Shown in pieces: positions 1 to 8,600 of a DNA stretch of 52,000 bases (its first letter is position 1; each line of letters starts with the position of its first letter). A model generated the notes under the pieces. The model searched no databases, was not told the origin of the DNA, and saw only the letters and a program-made list of their open reading frames with translations. A program made the position numbers and the translations under genes. Source of the DNA: Symsagittifera roscoffensis. Lineage: Eukaryota; Xenacoelomorpha; Acoela; Convolutidae. The stretch is from the NCBI RefSeq assembly GCF_963678635.1, contig NW_026970707.1, positions 1 through 52,000 on the forward strand, given 5' to 3'.

Positions 1-534
1 CTTTATAAACATATAACTAAGCACCCCTTCCAGTTTTTGTAAATATCTCTAAGCTTCCCTTTTAGTGACACGTTCTGGTTAAGTTTCACCACCCAACCTG
101 TTGTTTCTTGATAAATATGGTAATGTTATGTAAATTGCATCCCAAAATTCCCAGGTTGATTCTTGAACGAAAGCTTAGAACCACTGAAATTCTGCAAAAA
201 TACTGGATGATTGCTAACCGTCTCTGCCTCTGGAGGTGTCTCTTGGACGCCGTAGTCCAGGGGCAGATAAGCTGCTGTTGCTGCAGAGGCTCTCATTAGA
301 GCGACTCAATTTGTCACTCGACGCCGACTTAACACCTGAAGTAACACGACCAAATAATACAATCAGTGGGATTTGCAGTCCCTTTTTCCTCTGGACAAGG
401 GACCAAATTATGAACTGTTCAGGTCTTTGAGTAGTACACCTGAGTAGACGCTGATGCGAGACCTTTTTTTCTAGTTTGTTTTCTTTTTCTTGTAGGTTTT
501 TTTTCCTGTTCAAGCAGCAGCCTTCCGACCTTAC
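1..534. other. Left host flank, gene content unresolved
   Basis: Host DNA left of the first retroelement. About 214-470 is open on the minus strand with a Ser/Arg-rich product, and 236-430 is open on the plus strand, so the two readings are antisense to each other and I cannot say which, if either, is an exon. A pyrimidine-rich stretch ending in AG lies near 475-496 on the plus strand and could be a splice acceptor. The long minus ORF runs into the LTR, so its first part is element sequence and not host protein. No homology recognised. Confidence 0.3.
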
Positions 535-649
535 TGGAACCTGATCTAAACTATATTTTATGATTGGATAAATTAAATGTTTTACCAATGTAAAGTATTT
601 AATATTAACCAATCATGATCCATCTAACTAACAACCCACTTATTTGTAA

Positions 650-677
650 GTGCTGAAGTTACTTGTAATTTCAGCAC
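650..677 (+). promoter_or_regulatory. 28-nt LTR palindrome (hairpin)
   Basis: Arms GTGCTGAA and TTCAGCAC enclose TTAC and GTAA, separated by a G-T wobble pair, so RNA can form a roughly 13-bp stem with a very small loop. It lies upstream of the AATAAA and is present in all four LTRs (also 19145-19172, 33127-33154, 51622-51649). Possible roles are a dimeric factor site in DNA, or an RNA hairpin in R that aids strand transfer or 3' processing. The function is inferred only. Confidence 0.5.
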
Positions 678-738
678 CAGAGAGATTTGAATTTAACTTA
701 GAAATTAGTTGGACTCTCCCGAGCACTTCAGCAGCCGC

Positions 739-744
739 AATAAA
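739..744 (+). terminator. LTR poly(A) signal AATAAA
   Basis: Canonical AATAAA at LTR position 205. The copies in the two right LTRs (19234-19239 and 51711-51716) would end the genomic and subgenomic RNAs; those in the left LTRs (739-744 and 33216-33221) must be bypassed or lie outside R. Confidence 0.6.
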
Positions 745-944
745 CCAGTATACCCTAGATCTATTGAGCCTAGCAGAGACTAGTTAAACAACCTGAGACT
801 AGATAGTATAAGAGTAAGATTAGGATCGGTATTAGACTAAGAAGTTGCACGAATCTATCCGGCCGAAAATAAGATAGCGTGACGAGCAGACGGTGTACCC
901 TATCCGAAATTACTCTATGAGTTACACTCCAGTCCTAACTCATC

Positions 945-962
945 TGGTGCGACCATAAGTCT
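945..962 (+). other. Primer-binding site, copy 1
   Basis: TGG begins 2 nt after the LTR end, as expected for pairing to a tRNA CCA end. Downstream sequence to about 967 ends in TCTCGAAC, the complement of a GTTCGA-type tRNA T-loop, which supports tRNA priming. The spacing looks one nt short of a full T-arm, so pairing beyond the usual 18 nt may be imperfect. I cannot name the tRNA. Confidence 0.65.
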
Positions 963-1030
963 CGAACAAGACCTTATTAGATTAGAATTAACCAAAATTA
1001 GATTAGAAATTAGACAAAAACATTTACAAA

Positions 1031-1264
1031 ATGTTATACGACAATAATTTAATTGAAATGTCTCTCCGACTCAATAGATCCGAGCCAATATTCCGAACCA
1101 TAATAGAACTACCCGGAATTGGAAGAAGACATCGAACCAAAGACGACATACGACAAAGTAGAAACTTGCCGTATAGTTACATGATAGTTCGGCAAAAGCC
1201 AGAACAAACTTTTATATTTCGAATACTACTTGCAATGAATTTAGATTTCCATTTGCAAACATAA
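1031..1264 (+). CDS. Small leader ORF, 77 aa, unknown
   Basis: First substantial ATG after the LTR (1031, A at -3), encoding a basic 77-residue product with no signal peptide, membrane segment or motif I recognise. It is unchanged in copy 2 (33508-33741), but the copies are so alike that this is weak evidence of selection. It could be a real small protein or an upstream ORF that lowers initiation at the 155-aa ORF and gag about 1-1.6 kb downstream. Its frame closes well before the structured part of the leader. Confidence 0.4.
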   Translation: MLYDNNLIEMSLRLNRSEPIFRTIIELPGIGRRHRTKDDIRQSRNLPYSYMIVRQKPEQTFIFRILLAMNLDFHLQT

Positions 1265-1593
1265 AACCTTGAAGTAAATCTTCAAAATCATTTCAGGCGC
1301 TAAACAAAATTAATATTATACAATAACGATTGATAAAAAGATCTAAGATCGTTTTCCTAAAATTCTGCAGTATTATACAAAACATGTTTGAAAAATATTT
1401 ATTGGAAAAAAAAAATAAAAATTAGTAGCATGACAATAAATGGTTAGTAATCATAAATCATCCTGTTGTTCCAGCTTCATCACCTAAAACATAACAGCAA
1501 TCATCAACTCACTAATATCATAAAATACTAAATCTTTCCTTTACACAAATTTAAAACCTCATTAAAACTTAAAGTCACTTAATTTTAAAACCA

Positions 1594-1678
1594 GATCATC
1601 AAGGCTTATCCTTGGATCTTAAATCATTTTCTACTTCATTACATTTTAAATTTGATCATCAAGGCTTATCCTTGGATC
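1594..1678 (+). repeat. Duplicated 25-nt leader hairpin
   Basis: Two exact copies at 1594-1618 and 1654-1678. Each begins and ends with GATC and contains AAGG/CCTT arms around a CTTAT loop, so each folds on itself. The preceding AATTTTAAA-like sequence is also partly shared, consistent with a 60-nt duplication. Copy 2 keeps both (34071-34095, 34131-34155). Confidence 0.7.
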
Positions 1679-1819
1679 AAACAGAACAACTTTGTTCTCC
1701 CCCACCCACTTAATTAGTGTCTAACGACCTCAAACGTCGATTCACTACCCAACCCTTTCTAAAGACCCAAGACTAATAGAAATTTTTAAACAAAACTAAT
1801 CATTCAAATTAGGATAAAC

Positions 1820-1850
1820 AGTGAAGAACTTCGGTTATTCATCCTTCACT
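1820..1850 (+). other. UUCG-tetraloop hairpin in leader
   Basis: AGTGAAG (1820-1826) pairs with CTTCACT (1844-1850). Inside it AAC(TTCG)GTT makes a C(UUCG)G tetraloop, an unusually stable RNA loop. A second, smaller hairpin, ATTC(TTCG)GAAT, lies at 2055-2066. The copy 2 equivalents are 34297-34327 and 34532-34543. Confidence 0.5.
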
Positions 1851-2194
1851 TGATCCCCCCTCTTACCAGACCCAGGATAAATCTTAGACTTAGTAAGTTT
1901 AAAATAGTATCTAACGAACTACTCGCGTTCTAATTATACCTGAACCTTGTGGATCGATTTACTATTCTCCAACCCTTGAACACAATCACTACCCCTAAGT
2001 AAGATTAAGTAAGTTAACACCTTAGCTTATACTAGTCACGAGAAAGTAAAAATCATTCTTCGGAATCGATATACTTTTCTCTCCAACCCTAAACAAATAG
2101 ACCCAGGTTAAGCTAACCAAAAAATCGTAAGAACTAACAGTTTAGGAAAATAGAAATCATTTAACAACCTTTTGCACCCGTCATCCTAAACCTT

Positions 2195-2662
2195 ATGTCA
2201 TTTAAAAACCTAGGGAATAAACAAACAATCGTTTTACACAATTGTGAAATAGATAACAAAAAATACGACCTTGTAATCACACCTCATACACAAACAGTTG
2301 GATACATTCGAACAAAACGACAAACACTAAAGAGAAAAATAATCACTAAACAAAGACAAATAACACGAAAAAGATTTTCAAAAAATCGAAACGCATTTTC
2401 AGAATCAGAAACCAACAGTTTAGACGAACTCTACAAACTAAAAGAATCAATAGATAAAAATTACCCACAACACGATCAATTATATTTTTCTGACTCAGAA
2501 ACAACTTCAAATTCATCACAAAGAGGAAAAAGAAGAATAAAAAAGCAGTATAAACACAAACCAGTACATCTATACAACTGGAATCAACCAATTCGACACA
2601 TTAATAATTACATATTAACAGTCATCGAACGAAAAAATGAGTTCAACGCACACCCCAGGTGA
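2195..2662 (+). CDS. Basic 155-aa accessory protein upstream of gag
   Basis: ATG to TGA, 155 codons. Residues about 40-65 are strongly Arg/Lys-rich (KRKIITKQRQITRKRF) and a second basic patch (RGKRRIKKQYKHK) lies near 111-123; between them is an acidic, Ser-rich stretch. This is the composition of a nuclear-localised RNA-binding protein such as retroviral Rev/Tat-type regulators, but I see no homology and assign no function. Its last 26 nt overlap the start of gag-pol, which is in the +1 frame, so gag initiation would need leaky scanning, reinitiation or +1 frameshifting. The start context is weak (C at -3), which fits leaky scanning. Copy 2 is identical (34672-35139). Confidence 0.7.
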   Translation: MSFKNLGNKQTIVLHNCEIDNKKYDLVITPHTQTVGYIRTKRQTLKRKIITKQRQITRKRFSKNRNAFSESETNSLDELYKLKESIDKNYPQHDQLYFSDSETTSNSSQRGKRRIKKQYKHKPVHLYNWNQPIRHINNYILTVIERKNEFNAHPR

Positions 2663-5600
2663 CGAAACTCCAGATGATGATGAAATCTTTCCTTTTATAG
2701 TAGATGCAGATACTGATAGAGGACAACACATATTTTGTCAAAATTTACTCGTAAATTTATTTGAACCCGGAATCAGTCCATGTAAAACAGAGTTCCCCGA
2801 TGTAAAAATCAAAAGACAAATCATAGATCACTATCTAAAAGATATATGCAACATAACACAACAATATGGAATCTACTCTATAGAATTCACTTCCCCAAAC
2901 CATAATAATAGAACATACACTATTCAAACAGACGACCTTGATTTAGAATTTTCAAAAGTTTTTTCAGAATATATAAAAAGCATACAATACCATAACTCAC
3001 AAAGAGCAAACTCCATTTTCACCAATGAAGTTTTCGCACTAATATATAGTTATATTTCGATATTAGAAAATGAACTCCCATTAACAAATGTCTCACCGAC
3101 AGAAACATCTAAACATTTAAGAGTACGACATGAAATCACACTACTCTCTAGTTATTTAAACATTATTAAAGAAAATTTCACGAAAGACGACGTTTCACAA
3201 CATACCAAACACGATTTACAAAAAATTTTAGCATGGTTCATAATAGATTATTTCACACACAATATTGATTTAATTGCACAAGCAAGAAAAAATTTTAGAC
3301 CCCAAAATTCGAACGATGATACCGCTATCACAGAACAATCAGATTATGTTTGGGACCCCGAATGGTCTCATCCAGCATTTATAAGCTTCCCACAATCAAT
3401 CTCAAGTCAAGCAATAAGTACAATATCTTACATAAGAGATTATGTAAGAGTAATACCATTAACAATTGATGCAACACCATTAAACTATAATACATTTTTA
3501 CCCGATACACAAAATAATAGTTTAAACTCTACAGTCATACACAATGAAAACCTCAATGGAACTAGGAATCTTACTCAACAAGATATACAGACACCATCAC
3601 ACTTCATAAATGAAGAAATTGTACACACAACAACTACACAACAAAGTATTTCACCAATACGCCCAAATTTAACAACACCAAGAAATACAAATCCTTCACA
3701 AACACAGGTAACCTTACAATCAACCGTTAAACCTTCGGTTGCCCCTAAATATTCACATATGGATTACCAAACATACAAACCCATGACAATACCATCAAAA
3801 ACACGCAAAACATTCACTAGAAACAACTTTGCAGACCATAATTATAATTATACACATCCATCAAAAACAAATTATAAACCACAAAGAAATTTTAATCAAT
3901 ATACAAAACCTCGAAACTGGGATAACCCAACGGCCCAATATAATTCCACAAATTTTCAACCAAATCCTCCACAGGATCGCAGTGAAAATTACCCATTTTT
4001 TCAACAAAATAAAAATAAAAAACAAACATCTTATCAAATGGATTATTTATCCTCAGATGAAGATTTCTTACAACCAGATATATTTGCACCAAATACTCAA
4101 GAATATCGTAGACAAGGAATACAGAAAACACGTACAAACCATAGAAATTTTTCTCCACAATCAATAGATGCACAATATCAACAACCAATTCAACAACCAA
4201 ATCCAATTAATATACAATCTTTTCAACCAATTCAACAACAAAATCCAATGACTACACACTCGTATCAACCATCACAAATGCAAAATGAAATACCACTCCC
4301 GTATTATCTTCAACAACATGAAATAACAAGAAACCAACTTTCAAATTTTTCTCAAATGCCAAATGCAGCTGAATCATTACAAATGACAATGAATCCATAC
4401 CTTATGGGTGGATCATCAATAACATCAAATAAACCCTTAATGGTTTTCACAGGAACAGACCCTGAATACTCTGTAGAAGATTACTTAAATGCAGTAACAG
4501 CAAATTTAATTTTAAATATTGGACCTGAACCAATTAACACGCCACTACATCAAAACTGGATACATCGACGCACAGCGTTGATACAAACAACCTTAGATGG
4601 CGCAGCCCAAAAATGGTTTTCAGTACTACCTCAAGAAATAAAATCAAACTGGAAAAGATTTACACAAGAATTTTCAAAAATGTTTGACTCCGAAAGAAAC
4701 AAACAACAACAAAGAGTTTTATGTAATGAAATTCGCAGATTACCAAACGAAACCATCAAGCAAATAGCAGTAAGAATCGAAACACTAGTTCGAAAAGCAT
4801 ATTCACTAAATACACATGACTATAAAAACACTAAGATGACAGAAATCTTAATGATGACCTTAACACCACAATTAAGGAAAATAGCAATAAAAAAGAGAGC
4901 ATCACATCCTTCTTCAATTCGAGAACCCGATTTAGATTTTAGAAAACTAGTAGACAAACTAGAACAAGCAGAAATCACAATGAAATTAGAAGAAACGGAA
5001 AATCTGAAATTACAATACGTTAACAAAATTGAAACGACTCCCACTAATATTAATAATATACAAGAATCAGAAACAGATCTCGTTGAAAAAATCACTGAAA
5101 TACTCAATATTTACGAAAAGAACCCGAACTTTAAAGGCAAACCATCTTTCAAAAAATGGTGTAATTATTGCCGACGATACGGACATAGTATTTCCGAATG
5201 TAGACAAAAACAGCAAGATAGTCAAAATAAACCTCAAAAATACAAAGAACCAAATAAATCATTTTATCAATACATGAAAAAAGATCAAAACCTACCAAAC
5301 AAAAATGTATACAGCAACAACAGTTCAGGAAAACCACTCCCAAACAATACAAGCTATACAAGAAATCAATCTCCATATAACTCAAGTTATAGAGGAAGAT
5401 CACCAGAACGAAGAAACACGTATAATTCATCACAAAATCACTACAATAGACCGAATAGTCGAAATAACTACTCCAGATCAAATTCAAATACACAACGATT
5501 TGTTTCTAGATCTAATTCTCAATCAAGAAATAACTATTATCCAAACAACCAATCACGAAATTCATCATACAATAGGAATAGAAACTACTCCTATAATCGA

Positions 5601-8600
5601 AACAGAAGTTATTCAAACAACCGAAACCAGAATTACCCGAACAACCGATCAAGGAATAACTCATATAATAGATCGAACTATAACAGACCAAACAATAATT
5701 ACCAAAACAGATCGCGAAATAATTCACAAAACCGACACCCAAGTTATAATAATCGCTATCGAAATTATTCCCAATCACCACACCGAAATAATAATCACTA
5801 CAATAACTCTAATAATCGTCACAGAAGCAGTACACCTAAACATCAAAGACAAATCAATCAAGTACAAGCTAACCCAGAAACAACATCAGACCCTCCAGGT
5901 ATTGATGACACAGTAACTGATACGTTACAACTCAATCAAATAAACTGTACATCATCAGATTCAGAAAGTGATACTGAAAACACTCTTGATATCAATATGA
6001 TAAAAGTCGAAAATGACTATGAATCTGTCATATATGAACAACCCTTTCCATCACATATATATGAAAATCAATCACAAATTCTTCAAAATCATTACACTAC
6101 ACCCATAAATTCCACACCAACGACGCAAGAAACAAATGAGATAAACACTACAAATCAAACCAATAAAAATACCAAAACAAAATGCTTGAATACAAACCAC
6201 ATTTATCAAAATATACAAAAAGAACAACCCAAAGAAAAAATTTGGACAATACCATTTCTCTTAGAAAGCCCAAGAAATAAAGAATTTCAACCACCAGACC
6301 TTGAAATAGATTTTTTAATTGATTCAGGAGCAGAATCAAACATAATAAACATTCCCACATGGAATGAAATAAAAATCTTACACCCAAAGCTAACACCTCT
6401 TGAAACCTCCAGCAAACTAGCGACAGCACAAGGATCAACATTGATAAACTACGGAAAAATCCAATTATTTCTCCTCCCTACCAGAACAATGGAACAAAGT
6501 AAAATTTTAAATAAGCCATTTAAACAAATATTCCATATCACCGATATTAAATATAATATCATTGGAATACCATTTATTTCAAACTATATACCAACAATTA
6601 ACATACTAAATAGTAAAATATTAATCAAAGATAAATATACAAAAACAAAAGAAACATCCTTAACATTTTTTCAAAGATTGAATAAACAACCACCATTCTT
6701 TTCAAAATTTTATCCGATATTTAACCAACAAAGAAAACACCTGAAACCACTATCAGGAAACATCTATAATTTTTCAATCAAACAAGTTCACCAATATGAT
6801 AAAGCACAAAACAAACAAAAATTTTATATGTCAGATTTTGAATTCAAACCGATTCATAAATTTTTCAAAATCACAATCTCTTCAATAAAATATTTGAAAA
6901 ATTCGAATTCAGATATCATCTCCTTACATGTCTATAACAACACACCTTACCAAGTAACATTACCATTAGGACTTTTAGGATATTGTGAAACCAACGCAAC
7001 AATATCACCAATACACGAAAAAGCCTATCGCGTAAATAATATACTCCAATTACTAGATATTTGCCAATCTACAATTCTTAATGAAGAATTATCTATAAAT
7101 AATATAATAAGTAACGAAAACAGAAATACGGATTATTTCACAAAAACTCCATATTTCAAACCTACATTCAACATCAGTAACTACACAGAGGACCAACAGA
7201 AATTTTTAACAATGTTTAATTTCCAACATTCACAAATAACACAAGACGAATTTGAAAAGTTAGCCAAACAGCTAATTCAATATTCATCAGTCTATGCAAC
7301 ATCAAAATTCGATGTTGGCAAAATCAGTTCATCACTACATCTCCCATTAAAACCAGACGCAGTTTTCAAAAAACAAAGAGCAAGTAAAGTACCAATTCAC
7401 TTACATGATAAAGTAAACAGATTACTCGATATTTTAGAGCAATACAACATTATATCACCGGTTAATAAAGAAGAACAACCAAAAGGCAACACATTCATCA
7501 ACCCCGTTATCATTCTAGCTAAAGGAGAATCGTTAAAAATCGTTCTCGATGCTAGATACCTCAATTCACTCATAGATGAATCAAAATGTAATTGGCCCAT
7601 TGAACCAATACAAGTTATTTTAACAAAAATAAACGGCAAATACTTCACAACCGCCGACATGAATAGTGCATACAATCAAATGCCACTAGATGAACAATCA
7701 CGACGTTTAACACAATTTGTTATCGGAAACCAACAATATGAATTCAACCGCTTATTCTATGGAATATCCATAGGACCAGCAGCATTTTCAGCCTTTATGA
7801 GCAAAATTTTTAGACCACTAATACTCAAGAAAAACGCAATCACCTATTTAGACGATGTTTTTATGCAATCACAAACAAAAGACGAAATGTTCAAAGTTTT
7901 AGAAACATATCACCAAATACTTCAGAACGAAAATCTGAAGGCCGCCCCCGATAAATCACACTTCTTTTTGACTAGAGTTAAATTCTTAGGACATAATATA
8001 GAAAGAAAAACAATCACTCCACTGAAATCACGCATTGACGCTATTCAAAAACTTCAACCACCAACAAATAAAAAGAAAATCCAAGAGTTCCTTGGAATGT
8101 TAAACTTTTTAAGTAAATATGTTTATAAAATGCAATTATACCTACGACCATTTTATAACATCCTTAGACAACAAAACAACTTTGAATGGAATACAGAACA
8201 TCAAACACGATTCGAAGAAATAAAGAAACTTTTAACTGAACAAATTTCAAACACAATTCCAGACCCTGATCAACCATTTTATGCAATGTGCGATGCTTCG
8301 AACTTTGGCATCGGCGCAGCATTATTACAATCACATAATGGTACAAATAAAATGAACCTCATATCAGCAAATTCTCGATTATTCACTCAAGCAGAGCTAC
8401 GACTCTCAACTCTAATGAGAGAATGTACAGCCATAATATATACACTTACAGAATATGAATTTCTGATACTTGGATCAAAACATCCCACAGTTTTGTTCAC
8501 AGACCACAAACCAATAATCTTTCTTTTTACACAGAAATCTAACCCAAACCACCGAGTTTACAGATTTCAACTAATTCTAATGAAATTTCCAAACTTACAT

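Larger units (their letters stand above)
535..942 (+). repeat. 5' LTR of copy 1
   Basis: 408 bp, TGGAACC...AACTCA, matching 19030-19437, 33012-33419 and 51507-51914 with no difference that I can see. It holds an AT-rich TATATTTTA stretch (553-561), an 8-bp inverted repeat containing opposed CCAAT boxes (560-567 and 609-616), a near-perfect 28-nt palindrome (650-677) and an AATAAA poly(A) signal (739-744). The transcription start, and so the U3/R boundary, cannot be fixed from sequence. The poly(A) signal places the R end near 760, leaving roughly 180 nt of U5. Confidence 0.95.
1265..2194 (+). promoter_or_regulatory. Structured 5' leader of copy 1
   Basis: About 930 nt without a long ORF. It contains two identical 25-nt hairpin-forming repeats 60 nt apart (1594-1618 and 1654-1678), a 7-bp stem enclosing a C(UUCG)G tetraloop (1820-1850), a second UUCG hairpin (2055-2066) and several GTAAG-type splice-donor motifs (1893, 1999, 2009). 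In retroviruses this zone holds packaging and dimerisation signals and the major splice donor; those roles are inferred here. A long structured leader also raises the possibility of internal ribosome entry. Confidence 0.5.

Noticed and set aside
214-612. 132-codon minus-strand ORF crossing the left LTR
   Set aside because: Part of it is LTR sequence repeated at every LTR (the same start recurs at 18919-19107 and 51396-51584), so it is not a single host gene.
2625-2640. A-AAA-AAT slippery heptamer at the end of the 155-aa ORF
   Set aside because: A -1 slip leads straight to TGA; gag lies in the +1 frame, so the heptamer does not join the two ORFs.
5305-5916. 203-codon plus-frame ORF inside gag
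   Set aside because: Low-complexity Ile/Thr-rich reading of the N/R/S/Y tract in another frame; explained by the repetitive codons of the main gene.
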